Source: Brevibacillus brevis (GTDB lineage Bacteria > Bacillota > Bacilli > Brevibacillales > Brevibacillaceae). Taken from it: DNA of 64,000 nucleotides. Position numbers and translations under genes: made by a program. The notes beneath the pieces were generated by a model. The model was not told the DNA's origin. It saw nothing but the letters and a program-made list of their open reading frames with translations, and made no database searches. The stretch lies in assembly GCF_022026395.1 (NCBI RefSeq), contig NZ_CP041767.1:1313501-1377500 (forward strand). Direction: 5' to 3'. Below, piece by piece: positions 8,776-16,489 of this stretch (position 1 is the stretch's first letter; each line of letters starts with the position of its first letter).

Positions 8776-8949
8776 AGGGCTGTATCTCATGCCTGAGCTG
8801 GCCTTAAAGATAAAGCTGTATTTTAAAAGAATTGTACTTAATCTAGATGAATATCCTGCTGAAAATATAGATGAGCTATAAAAGACTATTTTGAGGCAAA
8901 CAACGCCCAAGGTAAATTTAAAACACCTGGACGAACTCTTAATTGTTAA
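8745..8949 (+). pseudogene. Orphan cassette 3: degenerate vgrG fragment plus toxin tip
   Basis: Bases about 8748-8833 align to vgrG 3480-3565; CTCATGCCTGAGCTGG and AAGATAAAGCTGTATTTT keep most of the LMPELGSKVKLYF coding sequence. Frames are broken after that. A short segment at about 8875-8949 reads AIKDYFEANNAQGKFKTPG before RTLNC and a stop, which looks like the last residues of a toxin domain I cannot name. The SitI3-like immunity gene begins 40 bp later. Confidence 0.5.
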
Positions 8950-8988
8950 GGATGGTCAAATTACAGAGTTTTTGGGAGGTAGGAAAGA

Positions 8989-9495
8989 ATGGATTACGAA
9001 TTATTTATAAATACTAATTTGGAAAGAAAAAGCATAGGAGATTTATTATATAAAGTAGCGAGTGAAGTAATAGGTGAGGAAGTTAAGTTTAAAAAAATGC
9101 AACATAGCCTTGGTTTTGAATATGTTTATATTGGCAGTGCTTTTTTTTCGATAGACATTGATCTAGATGATGAAGATGATGATATGGAAGAGTATCAGGA
9201 GATGAATTTAAGATATCATGACGTTAATACAAATATGCGTATTAGTGTTCAGATGATTTCAAAGACGTTTAATGTTGGATGGATGAGATTCCTTGAAATA
9301 ATCGGGGGAATTTTACAAATTATTGATGGAGATGTGCTTTTGCTGGATGATGGTTCTTTTCCATTAATGAAAAGAAAGGATAAAATTTTATATATAAATA
9401 GCAATTTAGATGAATATCGTGTCAAGTATATTACTAAGGAAAATTTAAACCTTCTTAATTACCCTTTTATTGAGGAAAATTTTTCAGGCAAGTAA
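8989..9495 (+). CDS. SitI3-like immunity protein
   Basis: 168-aa, AT-rich, acidic soluble protein with GGGAGG eight bases before the start. MDYELFINTNLERKSIGDLL, an acidic loop (DLDDEDDDMEEYQE) and IIGGILQIIDGDVLLLDDG resemble the SitI3 family of immunity proteins; the resemblance is from memory, so tentative. It lies directly after the remnant toxin tip of cassette 3, supporting an immunity role. It has no membrane segment or signal peptide. Confidence 0.6.
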   Translation: MDYELFINTNLERKSIGDLLYKVASEVIGEEVKFKKMQHSLGFEYVYIGSAFFSIDIDLDDEDDDMEEYQEMNLRYHDVNTNMRISVQMISKTFNVGWMRFLEIIGGILQIIDGDVLLLDDGSFPLMKRKDKILYINSNLDEYRVKYITKENLNLLNYPFIEENFSGK

Positions 9496-9643
9496 GAATG
9501 CTACAAGACATAATAAACTCAGAAATAAAAACAGGGATGCATCCTACGAAAATGTAGTACAGGCAGCAATTGATTATTAAGTATCTATTGAGTGCTGAGT
9601 AAATTATTTATGCAGACAATAATCACATTTGACCCATGTAATA

Positions 9644-11112
9644 GGGTCTGTCAAGATTTTTGTGTAAACTCAATCAACCGATATATGAAAAGGTTTCATC
9701 CCCCTAATTAGGACATCTTTTTCGAAGCCAACAGGGTCAAGGGCGTAAGGCAAAGCGAACCCTTGACACGTGGGTGTAGAAAAAGACAATCCCTTCGGGG
9801 ATGAAGCCTTTCTTTTACTTGTTAACGGATGTGTGGCCGTACGCGATCCTCAAAGAAAACAGATAGCTGCATGAGAATCTGTCCCCAATTGTGGACCCTT
9901 CCCGTCCATTTTCGTAAGACATCCATGGTTACGAGATATAACATCTTTAGAAGGGCATCGTCTGTCGGAAATATAGCTTTTCCCTTCGTTACTTTTCGAA
10001 GTTGACGATGGTAACTTTCAATAACATTAGTTGTATAGATCAGCTTTCGAATCTCTGGAGGATATTTAAAGAAGGTCGCAATCTCCTCCCAGTTGGAACG
10101 CCAGGAGCGTACCATTAAGGGATATTTACTCCCCCAAGTTTGCTCAAACTGATCGAATTCTTCCAGTGCAGCTTGCTCCGTTGGAGCCTTGTAAATAGGC
10201 TTTAGTTCAGCTGTCACTCTCTTTAAATCCTTATAGGAAACATATTTAATAGAGTTACGTATTTGATGGATGACACACTTCTGAATCTCTGTCTTTGGAT
10301 AACATGCTGAAATAGCCTCCGTAAAGCCTCGGAGGTTATCGACGCTAGTAATGAGAATATCCTGGACTCCACGGTTTTTCAGTTCATTGAGTACATGTAG
10401 CCAGAATTTAGCCGATTCATTCTCGCCAACCCAGATACCAAGGACATCTTTATGACCGTCAAGGTCAATGCCAATGACCATATAGGCAGCCTTGTTGACG
10501 ATAGCCCCGTCCTGTTTTACTTTAAAGTGAATAGCGTCTAAGAAAACAACGGCATATACCGATTGCAAGGGGCGATTTTGCCACTCTTTAATCAGTGGAA
10601 CGATTTTGTTCGTGACATTAGAAATGAGTGTTGGTGAGACTTCGATGCCATAGAGCTGCTGTAGATGATCTTGAATATCACGTGTGGATACGCCTTTTGC
10701 ATACAGCGCGAGGATTTGATCTTCGATCCCTGTTACATTGGACTGGTGCTTCCTTACGATGGCAGGCTCAAATTCTCCCTCACGATCACGAGGAATTTGA
10801 ATATCGACTTCGCCATACTCGGAGCGAACCGTTTTTTTGCTATAACCGTTGCGGCTATTGGTTGTTCGCTTGTTTTTCATGTCATGCTTGGCATATCCAA
10901 GTGAGGACTCCATCTCAGCTTCGAGCATTTCTTGGATCGTTTCAGCAAACAAATCCTTCAAGGCTGACTGAACATCGTCCACAGACTTCATGTTTTTCTC
11001 CTTGATCCACTGCTTGATCTGCTCTTTTGACATCATAAAAATCTCCCAACCTTTCTAAGACTAATTGTAGTTTAGAGGTTGAGAGTTTACACAGAATATT
11101 TTACAGACTCAT
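9644..11112 (-). mobile_element. IS256-family insertion sequence with 8-bp target duplication
   Basis: 1469 bp carrying one mutator-type transposase. The ends form imperfect inverted repeats of about 26 bp: left GGGTCTGTCAAGATTTTTGT, right (reverse complement) GAGTCTGTAAAATATTCTGT, both followed by GTAAACTC or similar. The element is bracketed by ATGTAATA at 9636-9643 and 11113-11120. It lies inside a copy of repeat R2; the uninterrupted copy at 6.55 kb reads through the same site. Intact ends, duplication and transposase suggest a recent insertion. Confidence 0.93.
9822..11036 (-). CDS. IS256-family (mutator-type) transposase
   Basis: 404 aa, full length for the family. The DDE residues sit in the expected contexts: YAVVFLDAIHFKV (first Asp), ILITSVDNLRGFTEAI (second Asp) and the Glu in TTNVIESYHRQLRK, with the C/D(2)H-type CVIHQIRNS between. 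N-terminal MSKEQIKQW and the KRTTNSRNGYSKKTVRSEYGE segment are typical. The start has AAGGTTGGGAG upstream. It appears intact and functional. Confidence 0.95.
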   Translation of the reverse strand: MMSKEQIKQWIKEKNMKSVDDVQSALKDLFAETIQEMLEAEMESSLGYAKHDMKNKRTTNSRNGYSKKTVRSEYGEVDIQIPRDREGEFEPAIVRKHQSNVTGIEDQILALYAKGVSTRDIQDHLQQLYGIEVSPTLISNVTNKIVPLIKEWQNRPLQSVYAVVFLDAIHFKVKQDGAIVNKAAYMVIGIDLDGHKDVLGIWVGENESAKFWLHVLNELKNRGVQDILITSVDNLRGFTEAISACYPKTEIQKCVIHQIRNSIKYVSYKDLKRVTAELKPIYKAPTEQAALEEFDQFEQTWGSKYPLMVRSWRSNWEEIATFFKYPPEIRKLIYTTNVIESYHRQLRKVTKGKAIFPTDDALLKMLYLVTMDVLRKWTGRVHNWGQILMQLSVFFEDRVRPHIR

Positions 11113-11245
11113 GTAATACCATATAAAGCTTCCGTTTTTATTTTTGTAGGTACATTAATGCTCTGATTTGTGGTGCCTTTCCTTTATATCTTACAGGTCG
11201 ATTATGGTTAGTTCCCCCCATGATTGACCTGTTTTTATGTGTAGC
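11113..11245 (+). repeat. Cassette-boundary repeat R2, right part of the interrupted copy
   Basis: Continues the R2 sequence broken by the IS. It includes the CAGGTCGATTATGG ... CCATGATTGACCTG hairpin and T-run at 11192-11236, matching 6655-6700. Confidence 0.65.
11192..11236 (+). terminator. Terminator within interrupted R2 copy
   Basis: ACAGGTCGATTATGG and CCATGATTGACCTGT with TTTTT, same structure as 6655-6700. Confidence 0.6.
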
Positions 11246-11289
11246 CGAATGAAAGTAGATTTTGTAGCTAATGAAAGAGAGCAGTTGAC

Positions 11290-12410
11290 TACTGAAGTAC
11301 TGTTGAAAAGGAATTGTAGGAAGCGGAAAGGCTTCCATCATGTCGTGTAGAGCCTTCAACAACCAAGTGGCTGAGGCGAAAGGGAAATTAGATGCTCTCG
11401 GAGATACCTTGTTAGGCTTGTGGAATGTGGTAGTAGATGCCGGAGATATTGCGTCGACCGCGTTACCAACATCGTATCTGGTAGACGCCATTTACGAAGG
11501 GGTGACTGGGGAAGAGCGACCTTCTCTCCTCGAACGAAATGATCTCGCGAGAGGAGCTGTAGAAACCGCTACGAATGCAGTCAATTACGTGGGAGATACG
11601 GTAACGGGCAATAAATCGTGGGAACAAATCAAATCCGATGCAAAGTCGTTTGGACAAGGGCTATACGATGACTATATCGACCCATTCGTGAAAGACGCCC
11701 AATATGATCAAGATAACTTGTTTAGCGGCGGTCTGTGGACCAGATCAGAAGAACAAAGCTATGCAAAGGGCCAGAATGAGTTTAAGAAAGACATGGTGGT
11801 TGCAGAGGTAGCGGTAAGTGCTCTTAGTGCTGGTACAGGTACAGCCGTTACGCGGACAGTGAAACTGGCCAATAAGCTGGATGGGCCGAATGGCAAGAAA
11901 AAGTCTGGTGACCATGAGGGAAATGGGAAAGGTGTCCTTTTGCCTAATTCCAGTATTGATGATGCAATGAGCGCCATGCTTAAGGATGGAAAGCTAAAGA
12001 CGCATGGTAAGAGCTTTGCAGAGTCGATGATTGAGTTACAAGAGAAAGTGGATAAGTTCCTCAAGCAGATGAATGGTGTGTTTAATGGAAGAGTTGTCGT
12101 TCTCAGAGATGCTGTTACAGGTCAGCCTATGGTTTATTGGATGCGGCATGATGATATGCCTGGTAATAGAGGCGGTGGTGGAGGGAATCATCGTCGTAGG
12201 GATGGGAAGGAAGACCAGGAGAGAGAAGAAAGAGGGAGGAGAGAAAGAGAAGAAAGAGAGAGAGAAGGGAAAGAGAAGAAAGAGAGAGAAGAGAAAGAGA
12301 AGAAAGAGAGAGAAGAGAACAAGAGCAGAGGGATTCTGAGGGTAAGGGGAACGTGGCTTCGTACCCATCTAGAACTCCAGAGGCTACTGCAGAAGCACAA
12401 AATGTGGTAG
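11290..12410 (+). pseudogene. Orphan cassette 4: vgrG pre-toxin region, out of frame with its toxin tip
   Basis: Bases 11357-12165 match 4045-4853 of the intact vgrG with only a handful of substitutions and no indel, encoding the pre-toxin region (TVTGNKSW, GLWTRSEEQSYAKGQ, VYWMRHDDMPG). Upstream to about 11290 the match drops to roughly 75%, a sharp conversion-like boundary. After 12165 the linker is replaced by a pure-purine tract (about 12200-12330) coding for Arg/Glu/Lys. This frame ends at 12410, whereas the deaminase domain lies in another frame from about 12320. There is no vgrG N-terminus, so expression would need recombination with the upstream gene or an internal start. ATG 11340 lacks a convincing ribosome-binding site. 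Confidence 0.75.
12200..12331 (+). repeat. Purine-only tandem repeat tract (24-26 bp units, GA runs)
   Basis: Two perfect 24-bp units, 12270-12293 and 12294-12317, each with a (GA)4 run, are preceded by a related unit with (GA)5 at 12256-12265. All three forward frames are open here because stop codons need T. Loss of one GA, making the first unit like the others, would join the vgrG frame upstream to the deaminase frame downstream. Confidence 0.8.
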
Positions 12411-12856
12411 GTGAGCTTAATAAAATACTTGGAGATGGTAAAAGAGCCCCAAATCCAGTCGTTTCTGTAATAACGCACGAAGATGGAACGGTTTCAGTTG
12501 GGATTTCAGGTGAAGCAAGTCCTAAAAATATTGAAACAGCAAGACAATTACAAAATGCATTAAATAAAAAATATGGAGATAAATACACTGTAAAGGCTGA
12601 ACCGATGCCAACAGAAAAACTAGATACAATAGAGGGTAGTAATACTGCAGGTACATGTGCAGAATCAAAAGTAGTAAATGCTGCACATGATAACCCAAGT
12701 AAAATAACGGGTATGGATACTGTTTGGCGCTCATCTAAAAAAGAAAATCCGTATCCATATGCAGAAGGTTCAAACCAAATGAATCCATGTTTAACGTGTA
12801 GTGATATAAAAAATATAGAGGAGTACATGAAATATGCAAATGCCAATAAAAAGTAA
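12308..12856 (+). CDS. YwqJ-like deaminase toxin domain (orphan tip)
   Basis: Open from the purine tract; the first candidate start is GTG 12353, giving 167 aa. The C-terminal part carries both zinc-site halves of a nucleic-acid deaminase toxin: Cys102-Ala-Glu104 (GTCAESKVVN) and Pro145-Cys146-x2-Cys149 (NPCLTCSD). Numbering is from 12353. N-terminal beta-strands (VVSVITHEDGTVSVGISG) fit the same fold. It most likely forms the C-terminus of a VgrG fusion, now out of frame by two bases with the vgrG segment upstream. The SMI1/KNR4-like gene overlaps its end. Target (DNA, RNA or nucleotide) cannot be read from sequence. Confidence 0.72.
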   Translation, partial: ERREQEQRDSEGKGNVASYPSRTPEATAEAQNVVGELNKILGDGKRAPNPVVSVITHEDGTVSVGISGEASPKNIETARQLQNALNKKYGDKYTVKAEPMPTEKLDTIEGSNTAGTCAESKVVNAAHDNPSKITGMDTVWRSSKKENPYPYAEGSNQMNPCLTCSDIKNIEEYMKYANANKK

Positions 12857-13640
12857 TCACATCCCACCCATAGGAGATTGTACAAATCTTTTTGAACGAT
12901 TATCAAAATATATATCAAGATTTGATGAGAAATGGGTAAATGAAATAGAACCAGCAAAAAAAGAGGACATAGATACGCTGAAAAATCTAACACAAATTAA
13001 TAAATATAACTATCATTTTCCTAAAGAATATGAGATTTATTTAAATTATATGGGGCAGGATGATAAGGGTTTACTAAAAACTCAACTTCCAGGATATGCT
13101 TCAATTTCTGAGATAATTAATTCTTATGAAGGGATACATGAGGAAGCACCAGACACTTTAAGTGATAAATATATACATTTTTTTCAAAAAGAATTATTTG
13201 ATGGTCAACTATCATTTGATTTTACCCAAACTGATAATCCTCTGATTGTTATGACTGATGAGGATAGCGAGTTTGTAAGTTATTTTGCAGATAACTTTGA
13301 AAAACTCTTATTTCAATGTGCATTTAGTAAATATGAAAGATTAAATTATGATAAGTGTATAATCTTTGCTGGATCACCTAATATGCTTAAAGAAGCAATA
13401 CAGAAGCATAATGAATCGGATGTTTTTGGCATAATTGATAAATTTTCAAAAACATATAATTTTCAAAGAGGTTGGTTTAGTGACCTGACCCATCACATAG
13501 GTTTTAAAGACGGCATTAGCTTTTACATCGATAGTAGAAATAATTCTTTGCGTGGATTTATAGCAGGTGATTTAGATAAACAAATCGACATTATTGGTGA
13601 AACCTTACTAGCTGAATTATGTGTTAATAAAAAAAATTAA
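12834..13640 (+). CDS. SMI1/KNR4 (SUKH-1-like) immunity protein
   Basis: 268-aa AT-rich soluble protein overlapping the deaminase ORF by 23 bp, with GAGGAG ten bases before ATG 12834. The segment IDTLKNLTQINKYNYHFPKEY followed by EIYLNYMGQDDKGLL matches the SMI1/KNR4 pattern, in which a helix and FPKEY-x-x-F/Y-L lead to a conserved Gly. The C-terminal half (about 150-268) is unassigned. SUKH proteins are the usual partners of deaminase and nuclease toxins, so the pairing with the upstream tip is consistent. Translational coupling with the toxin is suggested by the overlap. Confidence 0.72.
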   Translation: MQMPIKSNHIPPIGDCTNLFERLSKYISRFDEKWVNEIEPAKKEDIDTLKNLTQINKYNYHFPKEYEIYLNYMGQDDKGLLKTQLPGYASISEIINSYEGIHEEAPDTLSDKYIHFFQKELFDGQLSFDFTQTDNPLIVMTDEDSEFVSYFADNFEKLLFQCAFSKYERLNYDKCIIFAGSPNMLKEAIQKHNESDVFGIIDKFSKTYNFQRGWFSDLTHHIGFKDGISFYIDSRNNSLRGFIAGDLDKQIDIIGETLLAELCVNKKN

Positions 13641-13975
13641 AGCTTTCACCATGCTTATATGCAAAGTTTCACACTAATATTGGGGTATCAACACTGATTT
13701 TGGAAAGGATTTCTTGAAAAATGCTACTATGCTTGAAGTAGGCAACCGAGTCTGTCAAGATTTTGTGTAACCATTTACAATCCCAACAACTAGATCGTAC
13801 AATACAACCAACAAACCAAACGCTTAAAAACTTGACAAACACGCTTAGACCAACTTCCCAAGGCTTATTCCAACTCGAACGGCGAGGAGGAATGAGCCTT
13901 TTAAGCATGCACACGAGAGTCTCGCAGAGATGAAGGGTCTGGAGAGAATCCATGTCCTATAAGCGGATTTTTCTA
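13641..13975. other. Gene-free stretch with a solo IS256-type end
   Basis: GAGTCTGTCAAGATTTTGTG at about 13749-13768 matches the terminal repeat of the IS at 9.6 kb. The 180 bp to its right read on the minus strand as an uninterrupted peptide (CMLKRLIPPRRSSWNKPWEV, then GLSVFVKFLSVWF) that may be the tail of a transposase. I see no intact gene. Probably the remains of an older insertion. Confidence 0.4.
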
Positions 13976-14008
13976 AAAGAAGAAAGGCTGCCGAGTTACT
14001 CGACAGCC
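13976..14008 (-). terminator. Terminator for serine hydrolase 1
   Basis: On the minus strand GGCTGTCGAG-TAA-CTCGGCAGCC is followed by TTTCTTCTTTT. Confidence 0.8.
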
Positions 14009-14049
14009 GTGGGCGAAAGAAAGTTTCCCAAAAAAGAGAAAACAGCTAC

Positions 14050-16053
14050 TCACCACTTAACCGGCAAAGAATGATAACCAAACGCTAAATCAATCATGGC
14101 ACTTGCTTCTTGACGCTTCAACAAATCTTTTGCGCGGAATGTGAAGAAGCCATCTGCGCTTATCTTCGTATCAGGATCGACGATGCCTTGTGAAGCAAGA
14201 GTAGTGATCGCATCTTTTGCCCATGCATCGGCTTTGTCTTGCAGCTTCACTTTGCTGGTTGCCACGGGTTCAAGCTGCTTCAAAGTTTGGATCATGACAG
14301 CAGCGGCTTGTCTTGAAATAGGTGCCGAAAGGTTCAAATCAGGGAGGCTCGCGGCCAATTGCTGTCTATTCATGTCTTCGTCCCCGGGAAATCCGTACCA
14401 GCCATTTGCTTTGACCAGAGCGTCAATAAATTCGCCTTGTGTCATGGTCCCTGTAGGATCAAATTTACCTTCCGTTTTTGCTCCCATAATGGAAAGAGCG
14501 CTGACATTACTGATATAGGTCTTATAGCTACTGGTGTTAGGGACGTCTGAGTAAGTCTCCTTCCTATCCATTTTTTGTGAATGGGCAACGGCGTGTGTGA
14601 CGTCTTTTGGCGTGGAATAATAGAAGTATTGGATGTTGCTGTTTTTGTCTTCCTTGAACGCGATTTTATTGCCTTCCTCATCTACAAACAGCAGTGGATG
14701 AATCATTCGTAGCTTTTGTTTTCCACCGGTTTTATCCTCCAGCATGAGTGAGCCATTCTCGTAGGCAATCGAAGTGCGGTTCCAAAAGCCACGCGTATTT
14801 TGGTACAGCCCGATATATTTTGGTGCATCTCTTTCACTCAAGGGCAAATAAACAGGCTCTGCTTTTTCTTTTTCGGGGAAATAATGATCCATGAACTCTT
14901 TGAAAATATCGGATCTCATGTCCGAATCACTGTTGTAGGACATATAAAAGGCGGTTTTTTGTTCAGGGATCAATACGATCAGGGAAGCATGGCCAGGTAT
15001 GTTTCCTCCCTTGAAAACCACGTGCTGACCATTTGCCAGCTCTCTATAGAGGTTTTCAAAGCCTACTGTTGTGACCGGGATGTCCTTTTCCGCGAAAATC
15101 TGGTAAGAATGCATCAAGTCTAGGCTTTTCTGGCTGACAATTTCCTTGCCGTCAAATTTCCCGTTTTGCAGCTGCATGATCAAGTACTTGGCCATGTCTT
15201 CTCCCGTTGATAGAATGCTTCCCTGCGGAGCATCACTTGGAATGAATCCTTCTGCGGGATGTGGCTCGCCATTAGGGCGGTAATGGGCAGCCATTCTCTT
15301 CAAGAGCTCAGGCTTTAAGCGAACGCTACTCGAGGTCATTCCGAGAGGCTTGAACACTTTTTCATCCATATACTGGGCAAAGGGGATTCCACTTGCTTTT
15401 TCCACGGCGTAGCCAGCGAGTAAGAATCCTGTATTATCGTAGGAATAGACCTCGCCAGGTGGTCGGATGACGGACGGCATTTTATTCTTTGAAACGAATT
15501 CAGCCATCGAGATGTCCTGCTCGATGTATTGTGGACCGAGAAAGGTAGTGATGTCAGGAGAATCGAAGCCGCTTGAATAGGTAAGCATGTCGTACAGAGT
15601 GAGCGGTTTTCCCGTCTTATTGGGAATCTTTAGATCGCCGAGATATTCCTCTACATTATGATGCAGGTCTATTTTGCCCGCATCGACTTGCTGCAAGACC
15701 GCCATGGCGGTAAAGGTTTTCGTTACAGAGCCAATTTGGAACACCGTGTCTTTATCAACAGGGATTTTCTTTTCCTTGTCAGCGAAGCCGTATCCTTTGT
15801 TCACGAGGACCTTGCCATCACGGACGACAGCAAAGTTGGAACCATTCACATTAAATTTTTTCATCTTCTCTGCAAACAGTTGATCGGCAAACGCTTCTAC
15901 TTCTTTTGCATCCAGCGGTCCTTTTATGTTATTGGCAGCAATGGAAGCAGTCTGATTTATTTCCATTGCACCGAGTGGCTGGGTGCATACGGCAATCAAG
16001 GTCGCGGAGAGAAGAAAAACCGTGAGACTCATTTTTTGAAAAGCTTTTTTCAT
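14050..16053 (-). CDS. Secreted serine hydrolase (beta-lactamase/PBP4* family) with C-terminal SLH-like region, paralog 1
   Basis: 667 aa from the Met preceded by AAAGGAGAATC; the frame is open 69 nt upstream but without a ribosome-binding site. Order: signal peptide, class C beta-lactamase-type domain with SVTK (SxxK), YDNTG (YxN) and GGNIPGHAS, a beta-rich middle domain (GLYQNTRGFWNRT), then about 170 residues with S-layer-homology-like repeats (FDPTGTMTQGEFIDALVKANGW, ISRQAAAVMI, FRAKDLLKRQEASAMI). Family members are D-amino-acid esterases or peptidases, or act on cell-wall peptides. The Cys after the signal sits in LIAVC, which is a poor lipobox, unlike the paralog. Paralog 2 lies directly upstream. 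Confidence 0.88.
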   Translation of the reverse strand: MKKAFQKMSLTVFLLSATLIAVCTQPLGAMEINQTASIAANNIKGPLDAKEVEAFADQLFAEKMKKFNVNGSNFAVVRDGKVLVNKGYGFADKEKKIPVDKDTVFQIGSVTKTFTAMAVLQQVDAGKIDLHHNVEEYLGDLKIPNKTGKPLTLYDMLTYSSGFDSPDITTFLGPQYIEQDISMAEFVSKNKMPSVIRPPGEVYSYDNTGFLLAGYAVEKASGIPFAQYMDEKVFKPLGMTSSSVRLKPELLKRMAAHYRPNGEPHPAEGFIPSDAPQGSILSTGEDMAKYLIMQLQNGKFDGKEIVSQKSLDLMHSYQIFAEKDIPVTTVGFENLYRELANGQHVVFKGGNIPGHASLIVLIPEQKTAFYMSYNSDSDMRSDIFKEFMDHYFPEKEKAEPVYLPLSERDAPKYIGLYQNTRGFWNRTSIAYENGSLMLEDKTGGKQKLRMIHPLLFVDEEGNKIAFKEDKNSNIQYFYYSTPKDVTHAVAHSQKMDRKETYSDVPNTSSYKTYISNVSALSIMGAKTEGKFDPTGTMTQGEFIDALVKANGWYGFPGDEDMNRQQLAASLPDLNLSAPISRQAAAVMIQTLKQLEPVATSKVKLQDKADAWAKDAITTLASQGIVDPDTKISADGFFTFRAKDLLKRQEASAMIDLAFGYHSLPVKW

Positions 16054-16161
16054 GTGTGATTCTCCTTTGAGTTTTGCTAATACGTTTTGTCGCACCGACT
16101 CCGAGAGTGAGCGCTTGAGCACAGTATGGCAAAGCTCTTGTCATACTCGGTAGTAACTTTC

Positions 16162-16173
16162 TGTCATATGACA
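16162..16173. promoter_or_regulatory. Palindrome TGTCATATGACA upstream of serine hydrolase 1
   Basis: Perfect 12-bp palindrome about 110 bp before the start codon. The same 12 bp occur at 18640-18651 between paralog 2 and the sensor/kinase genes. The surrounding ~90 bp are also alike in both places. Candidate operator for the linked LuxR-type regulator. Confidence 0.5.
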
Positions 16174-16212
16174 CTTTGGCACTGGCTCATACGCAGGTTC
16201 CAAGAGCATATG

Positions 16213-16240
16213 AAAAAGACTGCCGAGTTTCTCGACAGCC
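16213..16240 (-). terminator. Terminator for the 52-aa gene / hydrolase 2 operon
   Basis: On the minus strand GGCTGTCGAG-AAA-CTCGGCAGTC is followed by TTTTTC. Almost identical to the hairpin after paralog 1. Confidence 0.8.
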
Positions 16241-16262
16241 TTAAAGTAGGGGAGAGTAATTA

Positions 16263-16421
16263 TTAATCTTTCAGCTCGGTAATCACTTTTGAGGCGCGTT
16301 TTTCATCCGGGGTAGGGAACATTTGAAATTGATGCTGAAGCTCGATTTCCTTCTCATTCAAGTCACTTGAAACTTTTTGCTCAGCTTGTCCCCTGTGTTT
16401 ATCGCTATTTTCCACGACCAT
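16263..16421 (-). CDS. Small hydrophilic protein, 52 aa
   Basis: Short ORF with an excellent ribosome-binding site (GGGAGGTGA, 4 bp before ATG). It encodes MVVENSDKHRGQAEQKV..., a charged, probably helical peptide ending EKRASKVITELKD. No family recognised; no membrane segment. It lies 68 bp after serine hydrolase 2 on the same strand, with no T-run terminator between, and ends just before a strong terminator, so it is probably the second gene of that transcript. Confidence 0.65.
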   Translation of the reverse strand: MVVENSDKHRGQAEQKVSSDLNEKEIELQHQFQMFPTPDEKRASKVITELKD

Positions 16422-16489
16422 TCACCTCCCTCAAAGGAGTAGGGTATACAACAAGTCCCTACTTTATCCCAAAAATAGGAAAAGGATGC

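Noticed and set aside
12127..12993. 288-aa minus-strand open frame
   Set aside because: Its low-complexity Ser/Leu/Phe sequence is the complement of the purine tract and toxin gene.
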